Notes under the pieces: generated by a model | Databases searched by the model: none | Told to the model about the DNA's origin: nothing | The model's input: the letters and a program-made list of their open reading frames with translations, nothing else | Source: Alphaproteobacteria bacterium | GTDB lineage: Bacteria > Pseudomonadota > Alphaproteobacteria > Rhodobacterales > Rhodobacteraceae | DNA length: 36,504 nucleotides | Assembly: GCA_030425925.1 (NCBI GenBank) | Contig: JAUHZO010000025.1 | Location: 1 to 36,504 of the forward strand | Direction: 5' to 3' | Translations under genes and position numbers: made by a program | Shown: in pieces, positions 15,020-22,899 of the stretch | How positions within the stretch are numbered: the stretch's first letter is position 1 | Layout of the letters: every line of letters starts with the position of its first letter

Positions 15020-16108
15020 TCAAAGCGCGACCTCGGTCCCGCGGTTGAACAGGTGGACCCGGTCGGGGTTCACCGCGAATGTCAGCGTTGCACCCAGTGC
15101 CATGGGCGTTTCGGAACTCAGCTCCACCGTGGCGCGTTCCGGCCCGCATCTGCACAACAGGACCGATTGGGCACCGACATATTCGGAGACCTCGACATTC
15201 AGCTTGAGGGCACTGCCCGCTTCCGCGTCGGGATCGTATTTCAGATCGGAGGGACGGATGCCCAGCGTCACCGCGCGCGACGAATGCTTGCGCGCCGCCG
15301 CGGCCCTGGCATCCGACAGGCGGATGCGGAACGCCGCGCCGGCGACAAACACGTCATCCCCGACAACTTCGATGTCACCGGCCAGGAAATTCATCGGCGG
15401 CATTCCAAGGAACCCCGCCACGAACTTGTTCACCGGCCGTTCGAACAGGTCCCGGGGCGTGCCCTGCTGCTGGATGTATCCGCCGTGCATCACCACGATC
15501 CGGTCCGCCAGCGTCATCGCCTCGATCTGGTCGTGGGTCACGTAGATCATGTTCTTCTGCACGCTCTGGCTCATCAGGGCCAGTTCGGCGCGCATCTGGC
15601 CACGCAGCTTGGCATCCAGGTTGGACAGCGGTTCGTCGAACAGGAAGATGGCCGAATCCTTTGCCAGCGCGCGCGCCGTCGCCACACGCTGCCGCTGACC
15701 GCCGGACAGCGCCCCGGGCTTGCGGTGCAGGAAATCGGTCAGGCCGACCATCTCTGCCACCTCACGCACCTTGGCGTCGATCTCGGCCCTGGAGCGGCGG
15801 GCCAGGCGCAGCGCAAACGAGATGTTCTGCGCAACGTTCATGTGCGGGTAAAGCGCGTAGTCCTGAAACACCATCGCCAGGTCGCGATCCTTGGGTTCGA
15901 GATGACTGACCGGTCTGCCATCGACCCAGATCTCGCCTTCCGAGACGTCTTCGAGGCCCGCGATCATGCGCAGCGTGGTGGACTTGCCGCAACCGGACGG
16001 ACCGACCAGAACCGTGAATTCGTTGTCGGCCAACTGCAGGTCGATCCCGTGCAGGACTTCGACATCGCCGTAGCGTTTCACAAGCCTTTCCAGCCGGATC
16101 TCTGGCAC
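15020..16108 (-). CDS. ABC sugar transporter ATPase (UgpC/MsmK-like)
   Basis: A 362-aa ATPase. GTG 16108 (then PEIRLERLVKRYGDVEVLHG) is chosen because the length then matches UgpC-type ATPases and a purine-rich GGGGGGA precedes it. An in-frame extension to 16195 would translate through the operators. Walker A GPSGCGKST 36-44, Q82, signature LSGGQ 134-138, Walker B FLFDEP 155-160 and switch H192 are present. A TOBE/regulatory C-terminal region (~235-362) contains LGIRPSDLKYDPDA. It is the first gene of the minus-strand operon and lies just downstream of operators C and D, so it should be derepressed by the sugar-acid signal. It energises the MalF/MalG-like channel. Confidence 0.92.
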   Translation of the reverse strand: MPEIRLERLVKRYGDVEVLHGIDLQLADNEFTVLVGPSGCGKSTTLRMIAGLEDVSEGEIWVDGRPVSHLEPKDRDLAMVFQDYALYPHMNVAQNISFALRLARRSRAEIDAKVREVAEMVGLTDFLHRKPGALSGGQRQRVATARALAKDSAIFLFDEPLSNLDAKLRGQMRAELALMSQSVQKNMIYVTHDQIEAMTLADRIVVMHGGYIQQQGTPRDLFERPVNKFVAGFLGMPPMNFLAGDIEVVGDDVFVAGAAFRIRLSDARAAAARKHSSRAVTLGIRPSDLKYDPDAEAGSALKLNVEVSEYVGAQSVLLCRCGPERATVELSSETPMALGATLTFAVNPDRVHLFNRGTEVAL

Positions 16109-16149
16109 GGTCCCCCCTGGCCGCGTCACGGCGGCACGCACCTTATTCT

Positions 16150-16163
16150 TGTTACCGGTCACA
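16150..16163. promoter_or_regulatory. LacI-type operator C upstream of the ABC operon
   Basis: TGTTACC|GGTCACA, about 42 bp before the ATPase start. Its left half is identical to operators A and B in the idn intergenic region, and its central ACCGGT matches that of operator B. Confidence 0.75.
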
Positions 16164-16172
16164 TTGACGCGT

Positions 16173-16186
16173 TGTAACCGGTAACA
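16173..16186. promoter_or_regulatory. LacI-type operator D upstream of the ABC operon
   Basis: TGTAACC|GGTAACA with flanking TT/AA, close to the ideal TGTTACCGGTAACA palindrome and the most symmetric site in the window. Its centre is 23 bp from that of operator C, so two dimers could bind on nearly the same DNA face. Confidence 0.8.
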
Positions 16187-16235
16187 CAAGCTCAAACAAA
16201 GATCCCCCGCAAAGCATCGGTGAACGGCGAATGAT

Positions 16236-17279
16236 CTACTTTTTCAGGGACTTGATGCTGTCGCGCACTTCCGGCGTCGCCGAGACGTCGATGCGCTGGG
16301 GGCTGTGCGGGGCGTCGGGCCGGTCAAGCAGGCGGCCAATCAGGCGCCCTGCCTCAAGGCCGATTCGCTTTGGATCGACAACCACGGTCGTGATCGGCGG
16401 GGACGAAAACCGCGACACCTCGAAATTGCCGAACCCGGCGACCCCCATCGCTTCGGGAACGTCCAGCCCGCGGACCTTCAGGGCGGCCAGCACACCGAAG
16501 GCCGGCGCATCCGAAACGCAGAAGATGCAATCGGTGTCCGGAAACCGCGCCAGCAGATCGGGAAGCGCTGCGGCCCCATCTTCGATGGACATCGGCGGCC
16601 GGCCCGCGCGCAGCATCCGGTGATCGGACAGGCCCGCCTCCCGCATCGCATCGCGGAACCCCGCACGGCGCTCCGAGCCGCGGGTCCAGTCATCCGCCGC
16701 CTCGCTCAGGAAGGCGATGTTGCGGTAGCCGCTGGCGATCAGCGTCCGTGTCATGTCTGCTGCCGCGGCGCGGTTGGAAAACCCGATCGTGTGCCCGATG
16801 GGCACGTCGGGCCTTTCCCAAAGCTCGATCACCGGAATGCCGGCCTCTTCCAGCAAGACCCTGGTCCGTTCGGAATGCCCGTCATAGGACAGCACGATGG
16901 CCTCGGGTCTGCGGCGCAACATCGTTTCGACGATCTGTTCCTCGCGCTCTGCCAGGTAGTCGGTATGCCCCAGAAGGATCTGCAGCCCGTGGGATTCAAG
17001 CTCTTCCGTCAGGGCCTGCACGGTTTCGGCGAAATGCAGGTTGTTGAGCGAGGGCACCAGCACGGCCACGAACCCGGTCTTGCGTGTGGTCAGGCTGCCG
17101 GCAAGCTGGTCGGGCACATAGTTCATCTCGCGCACGACCTTCAGAATCCGGTCGCGCGTTTCCTTGGAAACAGGGCTGTCCTTTTTCAGGGCGCGCGAAA
17201 CGGTCATGCGCGACACCCCCGCCTCGCGGGCGACGTCGCGCATGGTCACTGCTTTGGTCGTCTTGTCCTGGGCCGACAC
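16236..17279 (-). CDS. LacI-family transcriptional regulator (GntR/IdnR-like), second copy
   Basis: A 347-aa repressor. GTG 17279 is preferred: AAGGACG lies 6 nt upstream, whereas the longer GTG at 17306 would start inside operator E. The HTH is VTMRDVAREAGVSRMTVSRA (residues 11-30), followed by the effector domain (GFVAVLVPSLNNLHFAETVQ, HTIGFSNRAAAADMTRTLIA, VAGFGNFEVSRFSSPPITTV). The order and wording parallel the other LacI protein at 5566-6576, so they are paralogues or were recruited as a pair. It lies upstream of the ABC operon on the same strand, with operators C and D between them and operator E at its own start. Autorepression and control of the transporter are therefore likely. Confidence 0.92.
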   Translation of the reverse strand: MSAQDKTTKAVTMRDVAREAGVSRMTVSRALKKDSPVSKETRDRILKVVREMNYVPDQLAGSLTTRKTGFVAVLVPSLNNLHFAETVQALTEELESHGLQILLGHTDYLAEREEQIVETMLRRRPEAIVLSYDGHSERTRVLLEEAGIPVIELWERPDVPIGHTIGFSNRAAAADMTRTLIASGYRNIAFLSEAADDWTRGSERRAGFRDAMREAGLSDHRMLRAGRPPMSIEDGAAALPDLLARFPDTDCIFCVSDAPAFGVLAALKVRGLDVPEAMGVAGFGNFEVSRFSSPPITTVVVDPKRIGLEAGRLIGRLLDRPDAPHSPQRIDVSATPEVRDSIKSLKK

Positions 17280-17289
17280 CTTGAACGTC

Positions 17290-17309
17290 CTTGTGTTACC
17301 GATCACAAG
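17290..17309. promoter_or_regulatory. LacI-type operator E over the second LacI gene start
   Basis: A 20-bp near-palindrome: CTTGTGTTACC then GATCACAAG. The outer CTTGTG/CACAAG arms are perfect, and the core TGTTACC|GATCACA matches operators A-D. It ends ~10 nt upstream of the chosen GTG and overlaps the start of the Shine-Dalgarno region, so binding would shut off the regulator's own expression. Confidence 0.75.
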
Positions 17310-17467
17310 TCTCGCTCAGGGTGCGATGCCGTGCAAGTCAGCGTTCGGACGCGATGCTCCGGCACCCGGCCCGACATGCGGCGGCTGAGCTGCACGGTTG
17401 ATTCCACTGCGTCTGCAGCCGAGCCGCACCGACCCGCCGTCGCCACAAGGCTGAAACCGGCCTTTTC

Positions 17468-18316
17468 CTACGGCTGAACCGGATTGGTGCGGTGCCTGCG
17501 CCGGTATTGCCGCGGCGTGGTTCCGTAATGGTCGCGGAACACCTTGTAGAAATGGCTGAGGTTCTCGATCCCGCATTCGACGGCGATCTCTTCGACTGGC
17601 ACGTCCGTCGCGCCCAGCCGCATCGCCGAATACTCCATGCGCACGCGGTTGATATAGGCGGACGGCGACAGGCCCAGATGGCGGCGCAACGTCCGGCAGA
17701 CATGTTCGTGCCCGCGCCCCGCCACCGCGACAAAGGCGGGCACGCCCTTGCGGAACACCGCCGGATCGCGCGCGGCGGCGCAGGCGGTGACCAGCCAGCG
17801 CGGCGTGCCGTTCGGCAGCGCCTGCGCGTAATCCACCACGCGGGTCATGACATAAAGCAGGTACTGCTCGACCCGCGACAGGCTGCGGCGCGAAGTCTGC
17901 AGTTCCAGTGCCGAATTCACCGCCCGCTCCATCCGCGGCCCTTGCAGGATGTGGGTTTCGGGATACGGGTCGCGCGACCAGAAGAACCTGTGGCCCAGTT
18001 CGGCCCCGTATCGCCCTTCCAGGAAATCGGCGGTGTCCCGGCGGAACATCAGGTTGATGATGTGACAGTCGCTGTTCTCGACCGCCTGAAAGCCATGCGC
18101 ATCGTCGGGACGGACAAAGACCAGCGCCCCGCGCGTCAGAAGCTCGGTCCGACCGTTCAGGATGTGCTGTGTCGCGCCGCGTTCGACCAGGAACAGCTCG
18201 AAATAATCGTGCCGGTGCAGAAAGGGCGGCGGGCGCTCGACCAGCGCCTTGCGCGTGCAATGGAACGCCTCGCTGGGGGTGATGTACGAATCGAGTGTGA
18301 ATGTCCGGATCTCCAT
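17468..18316 (-). CDS. AraC-family transcriptional regulator
   Basis: A 282-aa regulator from ATG 18316 (MEIRTFTLDSYITPSEAFHC); no clear Shine-Dalgarno is visible and an in-frame TTG lies six codons upstream. The N-terminal cupin-like sensor (~15-110) includes PFLHRHDYFELFLVERGATQ and RGALVFVRPDDAHGF, typical of sugar-sensing AraC proteins. The C-terminal two-HTH domain (~185-275) includes LGLSPSAYINRVRMEYSAMR and VECGIENLSHFYKVFRDHYG, ending in TTPRQYRRRH. It is divergent from the PhyH/ABC/GH38 cluster, which it probably activates. A pair of ATCAAGA direct repeats lies between the two start codons. The 188-bp gap to the next LacI gene on the left contains operator E only. Confidence 0.9.
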   Translation of the reverse strand: MEIRTFTLDSYITPSEAFHCTRKALVERPPPFLHRHDYFELFLVERGATQHILNGRTELLTRGALVFVRPDDAHGFQAVENSDCHIINLMFRRDTADFLEGRYGAELGHRFFWSRDPYPETHILQGPRMERAVNSALELQTSRRSLSRVEQYLLYVMTRVVDYAQALPNGTPRWLVTACAAARDPAVFRKGVPAFVAVAGRGHEHVCRTLRRHLGLSPSAYINRVRMEYSAMRLGATDVPVEEIAVECGIENLSHFYKVFRDHYGTTPRQYRRRHRTNPVQP

Positions 18317-18342
18317 CGGGTCAGATTGGCACAATTCGGGAC

Positions 18343-18366
18343 ATCAAGAAGACAAGAATATCAAGA
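18343..18366. promoter_or_regulatory. Direct repeats, candidate AraC-type binding site
   Basis: ATCAAGA occurs at 18343-18349 and again at 18360-18366, 17 bp apart in direct orientation, in the only AT-rich part of the AraC/PhyH intergenic region. AraC-family activators typically bind direct half-sites one to two helical turns apart. The assignment is positional inference. Confidence 0.35.
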
Positions 18367-18447
18367 TACCGCAAAAGCTGGTCAAAACCGGACCTGCCGA
18401 CCGGCCGCGGATCGCCGTAAGGTTTTGGCTCAGGGAGGACATCGAAG

Positions 18448-19287
18448 ATGATGACAGATGCGCTTGCGCAACTCGATCTTTCGTTCAGGCCGGCGGCACC
18501 CGCGACTCCGAAGAAACTCAGCCCCGCGCAGATCGAGGCGTACAACCGTGACGGCTTTGTCCGGCCCTTCACGATCTTCACGGGCGAAGAAGTTGTGAAG
18601 AACCGCGCCTATATCGACGGGCTGATGGACGCCATGGGCGAAAAAGGGGCCTATGGCATCAACTGCTACCAGGCCCGGCTGGCCGGGCTGTGGGACCTGG
18701 CCACCGACCCGCGCATCCTGGACCATGTCGAGGATATCATCGGGCCGGACATCGTCTGCTGGGCTTCCGCGATCCTCAGCAAACGCCCGCACGACCCCAA
18801 GCAGGTGCCCTGGCACCAGGACGCCTCGTTCTGGCGCCTGTCCCCGGCCCGGACCGTGACCGTCTGGCTGGCGATCGACGATGTGGACGAGGACAACTCG
18901 GCGATGCGGTGGATCCCCGGCACCCATGACAAGGGTCCTTTCGAGCTGGAGAAGACCGGCGCAGAGTCCGTGTTCCACATTCAGACAAGAGGGGCCGGCG
19001 ACATGGGGACGCCGGTCCACGACGTTCTGCAGGCCGGTCAGATCTCGCTGCATGCCGACATGCTTGTGCATGGCTCGGAACCGAACCGCTCTGACCGGCG
19101 CCGCTGCGGCCTGACCCTGCGCTATTGCCCGACAGAGGTGCGGATCATCGACGACGTCTGGGCCCGGGGCGTCGAGGCGATCCTCTGCCGGGGCGAGGAT
19201 CCGGGCGGCCACTGGACACATCACCCAAGGCCCGAAAACGACGACATCACAAGGACGTCGTCCCCCCATGTCGTCGGCAACAACTGA
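18448..19287 (+). CDS. Phytanoyl-CoA dioxygenase (PhyH) family Fe(II)/2-oxoglutarate oxygenase
   Basis: A 279-aa protein starting at ATG 18448 behind GGGAGG. The jelly-roll core carries the iron triad: H123 and D125 in VPWHQDASFW and a distal H208 in HADMLVHGSEPN, followed by the 2-oxoglutarate-anchoring arginine near R218-219 (SDRRRCGLTLRY). Bacterial PhyH proteins hydroxylate diverse small molecules, not only phytanoyl-CoA. Here it opens an operon with an MBL-fold protein, an oligopeptide-type ABC importer and an alpha-mannosidase, so the substrate may be the lipid, amino or phosphonate part of an imported mannosylated compound. It is expected to be cytoplasmic. The AraC regulator is divergently encoded. 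Confidence 0.85.
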   Translation: MMTDALAQLDLSFRPAAPATPKKLSPAQIEAYNRDGFVRPFTIFTGEEVVKNRAYIDGLMDAMGEKGAYGINCYQARLAGLWDLATDPRILDHVEDIIGPDIVCWASAILSKRPHDPKQVPWHQDASFWRLSPARTVTVWLAIDDVDEDNSAMRWIPGTHDKGPFELEKTGAESVFHIQTRGAGDMGTPVHDVLQAGQISLHADMLVHGSEPNRSDRRRCGLTLRYCPTEVRIIDDVWARGVEAILCRGEDPGGHWTHHPRPENDDITRTSSPHVVGNN

Positions 19288-19296
19288 GGGTCTGCG

Positions 19297-19986
19297 ATGA
19301 AGCTGAAATGGTATGGACAGGCGGCTTTCCTGATCACCCGTTCCGACGGGTTTCGCATCGTGACCGACCCCTACACGCCCGAGGAACTGGGTTTCGCGCC
19401 GATGCGCGACGAGGCCGACCTTGTCCTGACGTCCTCTGCCGATGACAGCGCGCATTGCCGCCACGATCTGGTGCCCGGCGACCATGTCTGGCTGAACACG
19501 CTGGACGCGGTGCGCGAGGGCGGGGTCAAGACGGTGGCCGGGATCGAGGTACGGGCCATCGAGGCGATGGAGATCGAGACCCATCCGCTGCACGAACCCG
19601 GCGCGAACGCGATGTACCGCTTCGAGGTCGACGGCATGCAGATCGGCCATATGGGCGATATCGGCGATCCGCTGAACGACGCGCAGACCGCGTTCTTCGA
19701 GGGTGTCGATGTCCTGCTCACGCTGGCGGGCGGCGAACTGGTCACGCCGCTTGACGCCGTCAAACGGCTGATCGACGCCACGCGCCCCAGGCTCGTGATC
19801 CCGATGCATTTCCGGACGCTGTGCTACAAGCCGCGCAGCCTGCTCTGGATCCCCAGCTTCCTGTCGTATTTCGACGAAGGCAAAGAGGTCGATTTCGCCT
19901 TCGGTTGCGAGGTCGAGATCACCCGGGAAACGCTGCCCGACGAAACGCGCGTGCTTGTCATGGACTATGCCCGCGCCGGGCACTGA
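19297..19986 (+). CDS. MBL-fold protein with degenerate zinc motif
   Basis: A 229-aa protein starting 9 nt after the PhyH gene. The fold is recognisable: MKLKWYGQAAFLITRSDGFR and IVTDPY at the start, then IGHMGDIGDPL (D121) and LVIPMHFRTL (H171), as in UlaG-type metallo-beta-lactamase proteins. However, the canonical HxHxDH loop is replaced by LTSSADDSAHC (residues 44-54), removing three histidines and the aspartate. H96, H99, D121 and H171 remain, so perhaps one metal or none is bound. UlaG-like enzymes open lactone rings; this one may use another chemistry or be a binding protein. There is no signal peptide, and it is in the same operon as PhyH. Confidence 0.75.
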   Translation: MKLKWYGQAAFLITRSDGFRIVTDPYTPEELGFAPMRDEADLVLTSSADDSAHCRHDLVPGDHVWLNTLDAVREGGVKTVAGIEVRAIEAMEIETHPLHEPGANAMYRFEVDGMQIGHMGDIGDPLNDAQTAFFEGVDVLLTLAGGELVTPLDAVKRLIDATRPRLVIPMHFRTLCYKPRSLLWIPSFLSYFDEGKEVDFAFGCEVEITRETLPDETRVLVMDYARAGH

Positions 19987-20053
19987 TCGGGACCTTCGGG
20001 TCCAGCCAGAGAAGGCCCGGAAGAACGGGCCGCACACAAGGGAGGAAACACGA

Positions 20054-21787
20054 ATGAAAGCACCCAGAACGCTCATGCTGGCCTCGGCCATCGCCCTGAC
20101 CGCCGCCAGCGGCTTGCTGGCCCAGGACGTGGCGCGCGAGGACACGGTGATCTTTGACCTGGATCGCACGATCAGCGATCCCGAGAACTTCAACTGGTTC
20201 ACCGCCGGGACCAAGCGCGAACACGGCGCGCACCAGGCCATGTGGGAGCCGCTGTTCATCCTGAACTACACCACGGGGGAACTGGACCCCTGGCTGGCCA
20301 CGTCCATCACGCCCAACGGCGATTTCAGCGAATGGACGATGACCCTGCGCGAGGGTGTGGAATGGTCCGATGGCGAGGCGTTCGACGCCGATGACGTGGT
20401 CTTCACGGTTCAGATGGTGCTTGGCAACGAGGAGCTGTCTGCCCGCGAGGCCGCCACGATCCGCGCCCAGGTCGCAAGCGTCGAGAAGATCGACAACCTG
20501 ACCGTCAAGCTGACGCTGAACGCGCCCAACCCGCGTTTCCCGACCGAGAATTTCGGCGTGCGGATCTTCGGCTCGTTCCTGATCATGCCCGAACATGTCT
20601 GGAGCGCCGCCGAAAATCCGGCGACCTTCGCCTTCTACCCGCCCATCGGCACCGGCCCCTATACCTACACCTCCGGCGCCACCAACCGGATGATCTGGGA
20701 CCGGAACGACGACTATTGGGGCGCAAGGACCGGGTTTCAGGACCTGCCCGCGCCGCAGCGCCTGATCTGGCTGGAAACCGGCGGCGAGGAAAGCCGGGCG
20801 CAGCTTCTGGCAACGAACCAGATCGACGCCGCGCAAAACGTCTCTATCGGCACCTTCGAGGCCGTGCAGGCGCAGAACCCTGCCGTCATCGCCTGGCATG
20901 ACGGCTATCCCTATGCCTGGCCCGATCCCTGCGCCCGGCAGATGGAGATCAACACCACCGTCGCACCGTGGGACGATCCGGCGATGCGCAAGGCCGTGGC
21001 CGCCATCATCGACCGCAGCCAGATCGTGAACGTGGCCTACGAGGGCACCACCGTCGCCTCCGAGACCATGTTCGTGCAATACGGTTCCATGTCGCCCTAT
21101 ATCGACGCGGTCAAGGCGGCCGGCTACGGCCTGCCCGCCCGCGCCGACGTGGACGCCGCGCAGGCCGCCATCGAGGCCGCAGGCTACACCATGGGCAGCG
21201 ACGGCCTCTACGAGAAGGACGGCACGGACCTGAGCGTGAACATCCACGTCAACTCTGCCTCGACCGAATACACCCGCACCATCGACGTGATCGTCGAGCA
21301 GCTGAACCGCGCGGGCATCGCCGCCAGGGCGGTGCCGGTAGAAAACGGCGTGTTCTGGGGCGAGGTGCTGCCCTTTGGCGGTTACGAGATGTCCTACAGC
21401 TGGCTCAGCTGCGGGTCGGTGAACGAACCCTGGACCTCGATGACCCGCTACACCAATGCCAGCGTGGTGCCGGTGGGTGAACGGTCGCCCGGCTTCAACA
21501 ACACCGCGCGCTGGGACACCGACGGGGCCGCGGCCTACACGGCGATCGTGGACCAGATGGCCGGCATGGCCAGCGACGATCCCGCACTGCCGGGCATGGT
21601 GGCCGAGGCATATCAGCATCTGGACGCGGAAATGCCGTTTGTCCCGCTGGTGCAGGCGGCCAAGCTGCTGCCCTTCAACACCACCTACTGGACCGGCTGG
21701 CCCACGGCGGACAACGCCTACAACCACCCGGCCTTCTGGTGGGGTCACACGCACCAGATCATCCACGCTCTGGAAAAAGCCGAGTAA
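20054..21787 (+). CDS. ABC transporter substrate-binding protein (family 5, Opp/Dpp type)
   Basis: A 577-aa periplasmic receptor. ATG 20054 has GGAGG 8 nt upstream. Residues 1-23 (MKAPRTLMLASAIALTAASG then LLA) form a signal peptide with cleavage before QDVARED. The body shows the SBP_bac_5 pattern: MWEPLFILNYTTGELDPWLA, WTMTLREGVEWSDGEAFDAD with DDVVFTVQMV, IGTGPYTYTS, RNDDYWG and MRKAVAAIIDRSQIV. In alphaproteobacteria and Thermotoga many family 5 receptors bind oligosaccharides rather than peptides, and the linked GH38 gene suggests a mannose-containing glycan. It is separated from the permease genes by a UUCG-loop hairpin. Confidence 0.93.
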   Translation: MKAPRTLMLASAIALTAASGLLAQDVAREDTVIFDLDRTISDPENFNWFTAGTKREHGAHQAMWEPLFILNYTTGELDPWLATSITPNGDFSEWTMTLREGVEWSDGEAFDADDVVFTVQMVLGNEELSAREAATIRAQVASVEKIDNLTVKLTLNAPNPRFPTENFGVRIFGSFLIMPEHVWSAAENPATFAFYPPIGTGPYTYTSGATNRMIWDRNDDYWGARTGFQDLPAPQRLIWLETGGEESRAQLLATNQIDAAQNVSIGTFEAVQAQNPAVIAWHDGYPYAWPDPCARQMEINTTVAPWDDPAMRKAVAAIIDRSQIVNVAYEGTTVASETMFVQYGSMSPYIDAVKAAGYGLPARADVDAAQAAIEAAGYTMGSDGLYEKDGTDLSVNIHVNSASTEYTRTIDVIVEQLNRAGIAARAVPVENGVFWGEVLPFGGYEMSYSWLSCGSVNEPWTSMTRYTNASVVPVGERSPGFNNTARWDTDGAAAYTAIVDQMAGMASDDPALPGMVAEAYQHLDAEMPFVPLVQAAKLLPFNTTYWTGWPTADNAYNHPAFWWGHTHQIIHALEKAE

Positions 21788-21801
21788 CAGGGTCCTCCCT
21801 G

Positions 21802-21829
21802 CCCGTTCCGGCCTTCGGGCCGGGGCGGG
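21802..21829 (+). terminator. UUCG-loop hairpin between binding-protein and permease genes
   Basis: CCGGCC-TTCG-GGCCGG (21808-21823), extended by CCCG/CGGG arms outside a TT/GG mismatch, starts 14 nt after the receptor stop. UUCG tetraloops are unusually stable. It probably protects the receptor mRNA end or attenuates transcription into the permeases. There is no T-tract. Confidence 0.65.
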
Positions 21830-21888
21830 TGCCTGCCCCGACCGGCATGCCCGCCTTGCGGCAGGCCCCAACGACATGGAGCGCCGCC

Positions 21889-22896
21889 ATGGGAATCATC
21901 CCCCGCGACTATCTTGCGAACCGGCTGGTCACGCTCCTGTTGACCGTGTTCATCGCCGCGACGCTGATCTGGATCATCCCGCGCCTGTCCCCCATCGACC
22001 CGGCCGAGATCGCCCTGGGGCGGATGGCCGCCGGGGCCGGGTCGGTCGCGAACTCCGAAGCGATCCTGGCACAGCTGCGCGCCCAGCTGGGGATCGACCA
22101 GCCGCTGGCGGTGCAATACGGCAAATACCTCTGGGGTGTGCTGCAATTCGATTTCGGCCTGAGCACCGCCAGCTTTCCCACCCCCGTTTCCGTGCTGATC
22201 GCCAATGCCCTGCCCTGGACGCTGGGCCTGATGCTGATCTCGCTGATCATCACCTTCGTCATCGGCAACCTCCTGGGCGCGTTCATGGTCTGGGAGCACA
22301 CGCCGCGCCTGTGGAAGGTGGTGATCCCGGCGGCGATGGTCTTTACCTCGATCCCGCCGATCCTGTCGGGGCTGCTGCTGATGTGGATCTTCGCGGCCAA
22401 GCTGCAATGGTTCCCCCTGACCGGCGCCTACGGCCTGACGGTGGAACCCGGCTGGACCTGGACGTTCGCCCAGTCCGTGCTCTATCACGGCTTTCTGCCC
22501 GCGCTCTCCATCGTTGTCGTGACCTTCGGGTTCTGGGCGCTGGGGATGCGGGGGCTGATGATCGGGGTGCAGGGCGAGGATTACACCACGCTGGCCAAGG
22601 CCAAGGGGCTGCGCCCGCGCTACATCCTGTACAAGTACATGATCCGCAACGCGATCCTGCCGCAGATCACCGCCTTTGCGCTGAAGATCGGGCTGCTGAT
22701 CGCGGGTCAGGTTCTGGTGGAACGCATCTTTGCCTATAACGGCATGGGCAAGCTGTTGTATGACGCGATCCTCAACCAGGACTTCCCCGTCATCCAGGGG
22801 GTGAGTTTCGTCATCATCCTGATGACCGCCGTGTCGGTGTTCCTTGTGGACCTGGTCTATCCGTTCATCGACCCCCGCATCCGGCACGGGAGCTGA
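21889..22896 (+). CDS. ABC transporter permease (Opp/DppB-like)
   Basis: A 335-aa inner-membrane permease. ATG 21889 (MGIIPRDYLANRLVTLLLTV) follows GGAG at 7 nt. The N-terminal helix, then a periplasmic segment with QLGIDQPLAVQYGKYLWGVL and FDFGLSTASFPTPV, followed by five helices and the EDYTTLAKAKGLRPRYILYK cytoplasmic loop (DppB-type EAA motif, near 225-245), are diagnostic. It pairs with the DppC-like protein encoded 3 nt downstream and the fused ATPase. The 101-bp gap upstream holds a stable hairpin. Confidence 0.92.
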   Translation: MGIIPRDYLANRLVTLLLTVFIAATLIWIIPRLSPIDPAEIALGRMAAGAGSVANSEAILAQLRAQLGIDQPLAVQYGKYLWGVLQFDFGLSTASFPTPVSVLIANALPWTLGLMLISLIITFVIGNLLGAFMVWEHTPRLWKVVIPAAMVFTSIPPILSGLLLMWIFAAKLQWFPLTGAYGLTVEPGWTWTFAQSVLYHGFLPALSIVVVTFGFWALGMRGLMIGVQGEDYTTLAKAKGLRPRYILYKYMIRNAILPQITAFALKIGLLIAGQVLVERIFAYNGMGKLLYDAILNQDFPVIQGVSFVIILMTAVSVFLVDLVYPFIDPRIRHGS

Positions 22897-22899
22897 GAC

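Noticed and set aside
13551-15545. 664-codon plus-strand frame over the sugar-binding protein and ATPase genes
   Set aside because: Spans two well-supported minus-strand genes with no domain of its own.
18430-20259. 609-codon minus-strand frame over PhyH and MBL genes
   Set aside because: Antisense shadow; PhyH and MBL motifs on the plus strand explain the region.
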